Positions 1-6,326 of a stretch of 11,642 bases of DNA are shown piece after piece; positions within the stretch are counted from its first letter, which is position 1, and the number at the start of each line of letters is the position of its first letter. The translations under genes were made by a program, and so were the position numbers. The stretch comes from CAZQLW01 sp964639875 (GTDB lineage Archaea > Nanobdellota > Nanobdellia > Woesearchaeales > GW2011-AR9): NCBI GenBank assembly GCA_964639875.1, contig CAZXEM010000035.1, positions 1-11,642 of the forward strand, given 5' to 3'. The notes under the pieces were generated by a model. It searched no databases, was not told the DNA's origin, and saw only the letters and a program-made list of their open reading frames with translations.

Positions 1-342
1 AATTTCTACACCATTAAAATCTTTAGCCTTGCTAGGGTCATTATATATTTAATAAAATTCAGGAAAATCTCCTAATTGAATATACAATTCTCCTTCCTCT
101 AAGTTGTTTAGGCCCCTAGTTTTATTATTTTTTTCATCTAATTGTAAAGCAAATTCATTCAATTGAGCTTCCAACCGAGATATTTTCTCAGAAGCAGGAG
201 AAACTTCTTGCTGTTCTTTTAACAAACCTAATGTTTCTTTCAGTACCGCCCCATACTCTTTATATGCTCCTAAATCACCATACTCTTTATCTAAACGAGC
301 AAGTTCTTGTTCAAGTTCATTAATTTTTTTTTGATCAGTCAT
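1..342 (-). pseudogene. Modular array member 7, interrupted by in-frame TAA, runs off left edge
   Basis: This is the last visible member of the tandem paralogue array. It starts at 342 with MTDQKKINELE and carries the whole shared N-module (residues 1-43), then a short coiled coil. At residue 81 it enters the beta domain (EGELYIQLGD) and meets a TAA at 49-51. After the stop, the same frame from 48 to 1 reads IYNDPSKAKDFNGVEI. This matches KDFDNQGVNI at the same place in the second beta domain of the neighbouring gene, so the frame is preserved and only one codon is disrupted. Either it is a recent nonsense mutation giving a 97-residue product without its beta domain, or the stop is read through, or it is a sequence error. 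There is no recognisable Shine-Dalgarno in the 13-base gap after the previous gene. The N-module DNA is nearly identical to that of 356-1255. The C-terminus lies outside the window. Confidence 0.75.
250..342 (-). repeat. N-module DNA repeat, pair 1 (partner 1163-1255)
   Basis: The start of the gene at 1-342 and that of 356-1255 share nearly identical DNA over about 93 bp (offset 913), with only a couple of differences. Both carry the variants TATATGCTCC and CTAAACGAGC that mark this pair. Each has a nine-A tract at codons 4-7 (324-332, 1237-1245). Confidence 0.9.
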
Positions 343-355
343 TTTTGTTTATTGT

Positions 356-1255
356 TTAATTTTTCTTTTTTTTGAAATTTAAGAATATTTTTGTAAGGCC
401 ATCCACAGTAATATTTTTAGTTAACTTCTCGCCATTAACAGTTGCTTGTACAATATAATTCCCGCCAGAAAGTTCACTTTTACATGATCCTGGATAAGAA
501 TAATCGCCCCATTTAGTTTCTGCTGTTGAGAGATAGATTCGTTTATCGTCCTTCTTACTAATTATATTAACACCCTGGTTATCAAAATCTTTAGGTCCAC
601 CACTATAAAAGTAATTACAATCACCCAATTGAACAAATAGTTTACCATCTTTAGGTTTCTTTGTTTCTAAAGGTAATGGGAACCATAAATAACAGTTACC
701 GTTAACTGTAGCTTGACGAGTAAATTTTTTACCGTCAAGATGGACAGTAACAGAATAATTGCCCCCTGCAACTTTCTTCTCACAATACGCTTTGTAAGTT
801 TTATCTTTATGAATATTACATTTTCTGTTAGTTGTTTGTAAAAAAAAACTTTTTTTACCATCAGAAATTTCAACACTGATATCGTTTAGTTGAGAATAAC
901 CACGAGTACGATCATAGCCAAGTCGAATACCTAAAAAGCCTTCTTTAAACTTAGCTGAACTTTCAGTTTTCTTTTGTTGAGCTAGTTGTTTAACTTCTTT
1001 TTCAAGACTATTCAACTTACCTTCAAGACTACCATGATTCATTTTTATAACGGCTCTAATTTCTTCACGTTTTTCTTTAGCATAATTTCTAATACCATTT
1101 CTTTGTTCCCGAGTATAATTATTTGAATCTTTAACAATTCCAATTAATGTACGTATAACTTGGCCATACTCTTTATATGCTCCTAAATCACCATACTCTT
1201 TATCTAAACGAGCAAGTTCTTCTTCAAGTTCATTGATTTTTTTTTGATCAGTCAT
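356..1255 (-). CDS. Modular array member 6: N-module, coiled coil, two tandem beta domains
   Basis: A 299-residue cytoplasmic protein with no signal peptide or membrane segment. Residues 1-40 are the shared N-module (MTDQKKINELEEELARLDKE, then DLGAYKEYG). Residues 41-100 are charged and helical (coiled coil). Two beta-rich domains follow, at about 105-200 (begins FLGIRLGYD, with CEKKVAGGNY) and 201-299 (begins KLFVQLGDCN, with CKSELSGGNY and ending in an NITVDG strand). It is the only member here with a duplicated beta domain. The first copy is more divergent and has VTVHLDGK in place of the usual ATVxGE. The alternating hydrophobic strands and the GGNYxVxATV turn resemble small Ig- or PEGA/Cna-B-like beta-sandwich domains; that is a fold-level guess only. 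Its ATG overlaps the TGA of the upstream gene (ATGA at 1252-1255), so translation is probably coupled. The specific function is unknown. Confidence 0.9.
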   Translation of the reverse strand: MTDQKKINELEEELARLDKEYGDLGAYKEYGQVIRTLIGIVKDSNNYTREQRNGIRNYAKEKREEIRAVIKMNHGSLEGKLNSLEKEVKQLAQQKKTESSAKFKEGFLGIRLGYDRTRGYSQLNDISVEISDGKKSFFLQTTNRKCNIHKDKTYKAYCEKKVAGGNYSVTVHLDGKKFTRQATVNGNCYLWFPLPLETKKPKDGKLFVQLGDCNYFYSGGPKDFDNQGVNIISKKDDKRIYLSTAETKWGDYSYPGSCKSELSGGNYIVQATVNGEKLTKNITVDGLTKIFLNFKKKKN

Positions 1256-1821
1256 TTTAAGCCATCGAATAATGTATTACAAATGTAATCTCCTTTTTCC
1301 AATTTATCTAATTCTTTGAAAAACTTCTCACTTGACCCTTGATAATAATTAATATCTAATATCCTATTTCTAGAATCATCAAACTTTAGAAGATTATAAT
1401 CAAATATATAGTCAGATGGGTTTTTTTTGTAATCTTCAATTTGTGATTTGACTTGATTTATATATTCGTTCTCTGATTCCCGGATTTCTAACCTGATTTG
1501 ATGTATTGTCTTTTTATCAATTAAAAGTGAATCGGTTCCAAAAAAAGACAAATCCGGATTTCTTAATTCTGCAACTGAACAAGCAAATTCACACCTAATG
1601 CGCTGACAATAATCAAATTGAGATTTACTTTGATTATAAGACTTAACAAGATCTTTATTCTTCTTTTGAAAAAAACTTTTTTCAGGTTTCTTCTCTTTAA
1701 TGACACCCAATAAATCTTTAATTACTTGGCCATACTCTTTATACGCGCCTAAATCACCGTACTCTTTATCTAACTGCGTTAATTTTTGTTCCAGTTCCGC
1801 TATTTTTTTTTGATCAGTCAT
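1252..1821 (-). CDS. Modular array member 5: N-module with a different C-terminus, no beta domain
   Basis: A 189-residue protein. The first 43 residues are the shared N-module, beginning MTDQKKIAELEQKLTQLDKE. The rest does not resemble the other members. It is helical and charged, with FDYCQRIRCEFACSV (three Cys) near residues 69-83 and an aromatic and Asp/Asn-rich C-terminus (YIFDYNLLKFDDSRNRILDI). The CKKKLxGGNY beta domain is absent, and because the TGA overlaps the next ATG there is no room for a decayed remnant. The N-module DNA is identical over 92 bp to that of the upstream gene (1730-1821 against 2413-2504). The simplest reading is that the module was recently copied onto, or retained in front of, an unrelated C-terminal part. 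ATGA overlaps at both ends place it in the operon. The function of the replacement region is not recognised. Confidence 0.88.
   Translation of the reverse strand: MTDQKKIAELEQKLTQLDKEYGDLGAYKEYGQVIKDLLGVIKEKKPEKSFFQKKNKDLVKSYNQSKSQFDYCQRIRCEFACSVAELRNPDLSFFGTDSLLIDKKTIHQIRLEIRESENEYINQVKSQIEDYKKNPSDYIFDYNLLKFDDSRNRILDINYYQGSSEKFFKELDKLEKGDYICNTLFDGLK
1730..1821 (-). repeat. N-module DNA repeat, pair 2 (identical partner 2413-2504)
   Basis: 92 bp identical, including silent sites, at the starts of the genes at 1252-1821 and 1818-2504 (offset 683). It is marked by TACGCGCC and CTGCGTTAATTT. The downstream coding sequences are unrelated, so the identity stops at the module. Confidence 0.93.
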
Positions 1822-2504
1822 TTTTCCGAAAATTCAATGTATAAATTGACATTACCATCAATGGTAACATTTTTTTTAATAGTTTGTTCACCAACCGTTG
1901 ACTTGATTGTATAATTACCCCCTAGAAGTTTTTTCTTACAAACTCCCGTAGTGTACATAGTACCATGAGTAGGATGCTCGTACGACACAGAATTAGTTAT
2001 TAAAAATACTGGATTTTCACCATCATTGATTTCAACCTCTATATGATTAAAACGACTAGCAGAATCATAATCTTTTGATTTAAAATCATAAAAATGAGGA
2101 TAATCTCCCAATTGAATCCATAATAATCCGTCCTCAAAATCTGTCATTGGATTTTCATATTTTTCTTGAGTTTCAACTATATTTTTTAAGTGTTTAAAAT
2201 CATCAATTAATTCTTCTAAATGATTATTAGTCAACCGAATTTCATTAGAATAATCATTTTTCTGTTGAGCAAGTTCTGTTTTTAATCGACCAACTTGATG
2301 ATCATATTTTTTAACCTCTTGTACTAAACCAGAAATCTTTTTTTCCATTTCACTTCCATTTCCAGATAAATCTAACTCTTTAAACAAACCCAGAACTTCT
2401 TTGATTACTTGACCATACTCTTTATACGCGCCTAAATCACCGTACTCTTTATCTAACTGCGTTAATTTTTGTTCCAGTTCCGCTATTTTTTTTTGATCAG
2501 TCAT
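1818..2504 (-). CDS. Modular array member 4: N-module, coiled coil, beta domain
   Basis: A 228-residue protein. It has the N-module (1-43, MTDQKKIAELEQKLTQLDKE), then a coiled coil at about 50-120 containing VGRLKTELAQQKNDYSN, a segment also present in the next gene upstream. The C-terminal beta domain (about 123-228) starts GLLWIQLGDYPHFYDF and includes VEINDGENPVFL, CKKKLLGGNYTIKSTVG and NVTIDGNVNLYIEF. This is a good example of the full architecture. It has no secretion signal. The start and stop codons overlap the neighbouring genes by 4 bases (2501-2504 and 1818-1821), and no clear Shine-Dalgarno precedes the ATG, so translational coupling is the likely mode of expression. Codons 4-7 contain an uninterrupted run of nine A (2486-2494). 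The specific role is unknown; the shared N-module suggests a common partner and the variable loops of the beta domain suggest member-specific binding (inference). Confidence 0.92.
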   Translation of the reverse strand: MTDQKKIAELEQKLTQLDKEYGDLGAYKEYGQVIKEVLGLFKELDLSGNGSEMEKKISGLVQEVKKYDHQVGRLKTELAQQKNDYSNEIRLTNNHLEELIDDFKHLKNIVETQEKYENPMTDFEDGLLWIQLGDYPHFYDFKSKDYDSASRFNHIEVEINDGENPVFLITNSVSYEHPTHGTMYTTGVCKKKLLGGNYTIKSTVGEQTIKKNVTIDGNVNLYIEFSEK

Positions 2505-3256
2505 TTTTTTGAAAATTTAAGATATAAATTGACATCACCATCAATAGTTATACGTTGAGATTTTTTTTCACCACAAACAGTACTAGTAACCTGATAATTT
2601 CCCCCAGGAAGTCTTCTCTTACAAACACTATTAAAACAGTCAGAATTAGTTTGTAGATAAACTGAACCAGTATCACCTTTTATTTCAACTTCTTGATCAT
2701 CAAAGATTCTTTCAGAACTACCATGAAATAAACCATCCCCTAAATTGACAGTCAAATCTCCTTCTTTAAGATTAGTTAGCCCAATTTCTTTATTTCTTTC
2801 TAGCCGTTTAACTTTACCGCTTAACTCTCTAACATCATTATTAACAAAATTAACTTTACCAATCAGTTCTCCAATATCATTATTCATAGACTTAACTTTA
2901 TTTGAATAATCTTCTTTTTGTTTAGCAAGTTCTGTTTTTAATCGACCAATCTGATCCTCATAACCATTAACTTTTTGAGATAAATCTTGTACTTTTTTGT
3001 CAACACCATTAACATAATTTTCTAACCAATTAGCATTAAACTTCTGACCAAAACCAGTTTTATCAAATCTTTGTTTTAACTCGTTTAATTCTTTTTCCAA
3101 TTTACTTTCTTTTTCTGATGAAGACGATTCTTTTAATAATCCTAAAACTTCTTTGATTACTTGGCCATACTCTTTATACGCACCTAAATCGCTATAATCT
3201 TTGTCTAACTGCGCTAACTTTTGTTCAAGTTCATTTATTTTCTTTTCATTGACCAT
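2501..3256 (-). CDS. Modular array member 3: N-module, long coiled coil, beta domain
   Basis: A 251-residue protein with a variant N-module start (MVNEKKINELEQKLAQLDKD, then YSDLGAYKEYG). It has the longest coiled coil of the set, about residues 45-165. That region contains a 14-residue internal repeat (NNDIGELIGKVNFV then NNDVRELSGKVKRL) and IGRLKTELAKQKEDYSN, shared with the gene at 1818-2504. The compact beta domain (about 168-251) begins GDLTVNLGDG, has VEIKGDTGSVYLQT, CKRRLPGGNYQVTSTVCGE and ends ITIDGDVNLYLKFSKK. It has a second Cys within the TVCGE strand. It starts two bases after the previous stop (TAA at 3259-3261) with no clear Shine-Dalgarno, and overlaps the next gene by ATGA. 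The N-module DNA differs by one base over roughly 92 bp from that of 3259-3756. The function is not recognised. Confidence 0.92.
   Translation of the reverse strand: MVNEKKINELEQKLAQLDKDYSDLGAYKEYGQVIKEVLGLLKESSSSEKESKLEKELNELKQRFDKTGFGQKFNANWLENYVNGVDKKVQDLSQKVNGYEDQIGRLKTELAKQKEDYSNKVKSMNNDIGELIGKVNFVNNDVRELSGKVKRLERNKEIGLTNLKEGDLTVNLGDGLFHGSSERIFDDQEVEIKGDTGSVYLQTNSDCFNSVCKRRLPGGNYQVTSTVCGEKKSQRITIDGDVNLYLKFSKK
3163..3256 (-). repeat. N-module DNA repeat, pair 3 (partner 3663-3756)
   Basis: The starts of the genes at 2501-3256 and 3259-3756 match over about 94 bp with one clear difference (offset exactly 500). The pair is marked by AAATCGCTATAATC and the MVNEKK start, and lacks the nine-A tract. 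The first array gene (4350-4443) has a related but more diverged version. Confidence 0.92.
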
Positions 3257-3258
3257 TT

Positions 3259-3756
3259 TTATAATCTTTTAAACTTAAAATAAACATAGGTATCATCATC
3301 AACAGTAATATTCTTAATTATTGATTCTTTACCTACGGTTGCTTTAACAACATAATTCCCCCCAAGTAATTTTTTTTTACAAATTGCTTGATAGTTTTCT
3401 TTAACAGGTTCAGTTAACCCGGCCCAACCCAAATAAGTTTGTAAATAAATTGAATTATCATTAAACTTAATTTCTACTTCTTGATCTAAAAAATAATCAG
3501 GAGTGAAACCGGGATCAGTACTATTTTCATGGCCTAATTGCACCATTAAAGTTCCACTTTTGTATTTTTGTTTTTCATCAATTTCACTTTCTTTCGAAGT
3601 CATTCTTTTTTCTGAAGTGGAAAATTCACTTTTCATTATATCCAACATCTCTCTCATAACAGACCCATACTCTTTATACGCACCTAAATCGCTATAATCT
3701 TTGTCTAACTGCGCTAACTTTTGTTCAAGTTCATTAATTTTCTTTTCATTGACCAT
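3259..3756 (-). CDS. Modular array member 2: N-module with short linker and beta domain
   Basis: A 165-residue protein and the shortest intact member with a beta domain. The N-module is MVNEKKINELEQKLAQLDKD with YSDLGAYKEYG. The coiled-coil part is reduced to about 25 residues (FSTSEKRMTSKESEIDEKQK). The beta domain (about 67-165) begins GTLMVQLGHE and includes VEIKFNDNSIYLQT, CKKKLLGGNYVVKATVG and NITVDDDTYVYFKF. The very different coil lengths of the paralogues (about 25 to 120 residues) suggest that the spacing between the two ends varies by design or drifts freely. The start at 3756 is supported by an AAGGTGAT Shine-Dalgarno on the minus strand at 3769-3762, five bases upstream. This site contains the TGA of the preceding gene. 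The function is unknown. Confidence 0.92.
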   Translation of the reverse strand: MVNEKKINELEQKLAQLDKDYSDLGAYKEYGSVMREMLDIMKSEFSTSEKRMTSKESEIDEKQKYKSGTLMVQLGHENSTDPGFTPDYFLDQEVEIKFNDNSIYLQTYLGWAGLTEPVKENYQAICKKKLLGGNYVVKATVGKESIIKNITVDDDTYVYFKFKRL

Positions 3757-3762
3757 TTTAAA

Positions 3763-4443
3763 TCACCTTGGTATTTCTTTAAATTTTAAGATTAAAGTCC
3801 TGTCACCATCAATAGTAATTTTTCTAGAAACAGTTTCATTATTAACAGTAGCACTAATGGTATAATTCCCCCCATTTAATTTACGCCGACACATACTGGG
3901 ATAAAAACAACCTTCCCTCTTTGGATGTTTAGCGTTATGGGTAGTCATGTAAAATTCATTCTTGCCATCAAATATTCTGACATCAATGTTATTAAAAGGA
4001 TATTTTGGAACATAAGAACTATAATCGCCGCTAGCAATACCAATAGTACTACTATCACGAAGCTGAATTTGTAATAACCCGTCTTTTAAGTCATCTAACT
4101 CTTTGATTCTTCTTTTTCGCACTTCATTATTTTTCTTTAAATTATCTTCCAAACTATTAATTCTTTTATCGTAATTACTTTTTAGATCAGATAATTTCTT
4201 TTTCAAATCATTATTATGTTTACCTTGTTCAGACTTTAATGAATCGTAAGACTTTTTAAGTGTTGAAATACTGGTATCCATTTTACTCAGTTCATTTTTA
4301 GCATAATGATCTAAATCTTTAAACAAACCTAAAACTTCTTTGATTACTTGACCATACTCTTTATACGCACCTAAATCGCCGTAATCTTTGTCTAACTGCT
4401 TTAACTTATGTTCAAGTTCATTTATTTTCTTTTGATTGGTCAT
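3763..4443 (-). CDS. Modular array member 1: N-module, coiled coil, beta domain
   Basis: A 226-residue protein, first of the full-length paralogues in the operon. The frame is open further upstream to 4485, but I place the start at the ATG at 4443. There the protein begins MTNQKKINELEHKLKQLDKD exactly as the other members do, one base after the TAA of the 83-residue gene. The N-module (1-42) is followed by a strongly charged coiled coil (about 45-130, with LKKKLSDLKSNYDKRINSLE) and a beta domain (about 133-226) beginning GLLQIQLRDS. The beta domain contains VRIFDGKNEFYMTT, CRRKLNGGNYTISATVN and KITIDGDRTLILKF. The canonical QLGD is QLRD here. Its N-module DNA is the most divergent of the seven but belongs with the pair at 2501-3756 (shared ACGCACC and GTAATCTTTGTC variants). 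The function is not recognised. Confidence 0.9.
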   Translation of the reverse strand: MTNQKKINELEHKLKQLDKDYGDLGAYKEYGQVIKEVLGLFKDLDHYAKNELSKMDTSISTLKKSYDSLKSEQGKHNNDLKKKLSDLKSNYDKRINSLEDNLKKNNEVRKRRIKELDDLKDGLLQIQLRDSSTIGIASGDYSSYVPKYPFNNIDVRIFDGKNEFYMTTHNAKHPKREGCFYPSMCRRKLNGGNYTISATVNNETVSRKITIDGDRTLILKFKEIPR

Positions 4444-4444
4444 T

Positions 4445-4696
4445 TTAATCATCACAATTATTTTTCCAATAATCAAGTACACCACTAAGACGCTTCAATG
4501 AGAGATTCTCAACCAAGTTAATTTTCTTTTTCAACATTTCAATCGTGTCATCCCGATTTTCATAACTAGGGGAACGAGTAACTTTATCAAGCTCATCCCT
4601 CAACATTCTACTATAATTTTGACAAGATGCTAAATCTCCAGGGTTATTGTCCAGTTCTTTTTCAAGTTCACTTATTCTTTCGTAAAGATCAGTCAT
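4445..4696 (-). CDS. Small protein: degenerate N-module homologue without beta domain
   Basis: An 83-residue protein that looks like a stand-alone, diverged version of the array N-module. Its start, MTDLYERISELEKELDNNPG followed by DLASCQNYSRMLRDELDKV, aligns with MTDQKKINELE and DLGAYKEYGQVIKEVL if a short gap is allowed before DL. The remainder is a short charged helical tail (IEMLKKKINLVENLSLKRL) ending WKNNCDD. It has no coiled-coil extension or beta domain. The ATG overlaps the TGA of the 536-residue gene (ATGA at 4693-4696), and its TAA lies one base before the next ATG, so it sits between the large proteins and the paralogue array. It may be the ancestral single module or a capping or regulatory subunit (inference). 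The homology is by eye and weak. Confidence 0.8.
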   Translation of the reverse strand: MTDLYERISELEKELDNNPGDLASCQNYSRMLRDELDKVTRSPSYENRDDTIEMLKKKINLVENLSLKRLSGVLDYWKNNCDD

Positions 4697-6303
4697 TTTT
4701 TATCATCTATAAATTCACTAATAAATTCATCATCAATTGAATTATTCTCAGCACTACTTTCTTCGATTTTTATTTCTTCAAGATGTTCTAAACTAGCAAG
4801 AGGTTTTTCTGTTTCCGCAGATGGTTCTTCCACTAACTTACCAAAAGATTTCTCTTCATCCAATAACGCCCCCTGGACAGCGTAAACCATCTTAAAAACT
4901 CCGTCAGAAGATAAAGAACGGGGATTAGATCTTAGTTTACCTAAAACTTCTATAGTATCAGAAAACAATTTTTCAACTTTATTTCCTGGCCGTTCAATCA
5001 TTTCTGAAGTAATAATGTGTGGTGAATTGTTAGATTTGTACTGGCCATAAAACGAAAAGTAACGTAACGATTCACAACAATTTTTAAATGACTCAACAAG
5101 AAAACCGCGCCTAGTTTGATTCAATCTGTCCAAAAGAGGTTTATTTCTTGTTACTGGAGGAGCATTTTGTAACTTACTCTCTATCCTTTTAGAATGTTTA
5201 TACCTTTCTTGAGCAAGGTTTAATAAATCTAAAGATCTTTTTTTCATCCCATTAATCTGTTGGCTAGTAAATTTATGTTTAGAATAATCTTCTTTAATTT
5301 TATCAAATTCTACTTTTCCTTCCAATTCCATCCCGGAAAGTAAAAGGTCATTAAATTCAGCCTCTCCTGAATAAAGCAATTTAACAAAATCTTCTTTAAG
5401 AATATTAACTAATGGAACTTTAGGTAAACGGACAGACTTATCGCTAAAAGTACTTTCATTTTCGTGAAGACAATAAATAGGTTTACCAAATTCTAAATCT
5501 GCAATTAAAAGTAAATCATAACCACTAACATTTTCATCGACTAAATTTCGAAGATATTCTTTAGAAATTGTTGGAGAAATTCCAACATGTAATAAAGCTG
5601 TTAATGGCCCTTTTTCTTTTTCAATCTCTGACAATTTTTTATAAACTTTAACAGAATTAACATTTTTTTCTGCAGATTGACTTAATTCTTTCTTAAAATC
5701 TGTTTCTAAATCTTCATAAATATTTTCTTTAACAACAAGTTTAAACCCATCTTTTAAGTGCGAAATGTTATTTAAATGCCGGTTATAACTTACTGCGGAA
5801 TCTAAATAATGTTTCAACAATGATACATCTTTGTTGATTAAAACTATAGAATCATTTAATTTATATTGTGGTCGATTAACCACAGCTAATAAATCTTCAT
5901 AATTCTCAATTTCTGTATCAATTGAATGTTTGTCTGAGAAAACTTTGGTTTCTCCATCGTAAGGAATGATTATAGGATTATCATTTCCGGCAAGTTCTTT
6001 AGTAAAATCTTTAAGAACACAACTTTGTAAATCTAAATTTTCTTTTTTAAATTGAGCTAACTTTTTTCCCTCAACAGAATTGTTAACGTAATATACTTCT
6101 AATAAATCATCTAAAGCATCAAGGAAATCTGCATTTTCATGGTTTAATAAATATAATTTGTTATCAACATAATCAAATTTAGAAACATTTTCTAAATTTA
6201 AACCATTTTCGTTTTCTTCACCATAAACAATTTCAGTCTTCCCGGTACTAAGACTGTACATTTCTTTCATCCCGGAGATTAATTCTTCAATATTTTCTTT
6301 CAT
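4693..6303 (-). CDS. Unrecognised 536-residue protein with acidic C-terminal tail
   Basis: A large soluble alpha/beta protein of 536 residues that I cannot assign to a family. It has no signal peptide or transmembrane segment. A middle part with LTALLHVGISPTISKEYLRN and YDLLLIADLEFGKPIYCL (about 235-285) looks like a folded alpha/beta core. A helical stretch follows (about 345-425, with MKKRSLDLLNLAQERYKHSK). The last 45 residues are low-complexity and acidic (from about 492, ending FISEFIDDKK), which suggests a flexible binding tail. It carries SPHIITSE near 427-434, similar to SPHIIKEE in the adjacent ATPase. It starts at 6303, 23 bases after the ATPase stop, with a GGTGA Shine-Dalgarno (6315-6311, minus strand). 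The position between the ATPase and the paralogue array suggests a stable partner of one or both (inference). Confidence 0.9.
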   Translation of the reverse strand: MKENIEELISGMKEMYSLSTGKTEIVYGEENENGLNLENVSKFDYVDNKLYLLNHENADFLDALDDLLEVYYVNNSVEGKKLAQFKKENLDLQSCVLKDFTKELAGNDNPIIIPYDGETKVFSDKHSIDTEIENYEDLLAVVNRPQYKLNDSIVLINKDVSLLKHYLDSAVSYNRHLNNISHLKDGFKLVVKENIYEDLETDFKKELSQSAEKNVNSVKVYKKLSEIEKEKGPLTALLHVGISPTISKEYLRNLVDENVSGYDLLLIADLEFGKPIYCLHENESTFSDKSVRLPKVPLVNILKEDFVKLLYSGEAEFNDLLLSGMELEGKVEFDKIKEDYSKHKFTSQQINGMKKRSLDLLNLAQERYKHSKRIESKLQNAPPVTRNKPLLDRLNQTRRGFLVESFKNCCESLRYFSFYGQYKSNNSPHIITSEMIERPGNKVEKLFSDTIEVLGKLRSNPRSLSSDGVFKMVYAVQGALLDEEKSFGKLVEEPSAETEKPLASLEHLEEIKIEESSAENNSIDDEFISEFIDDKK

Positions 6304-6326
6304 TATATTTTCACCAATATCATATT

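Noticed and set aside
1..342. Alternative genetic code in which TAA is a sense codon
   Set aside because: TAA and TGA both terminate other array genes exactly where the conserved C-termini end, so a single nonsense codon is the simpler explanation.
250..3756. Regularly spaced near-identical 92-bp repeats suggesting a CRISPR-like array
   Set aside because: The repeats are the in-frame 5-prime ends of protein-coding genes, and the intervals are coding sequence 400-820 bp long.
4444..4485. Upstream ATG at 4485 for the first full-length array gene
   Set aside because: It would overlap the 83-residue gene by 41 bases and add 14 residues absent from all paralogues; the module start at 4443 fits the family.
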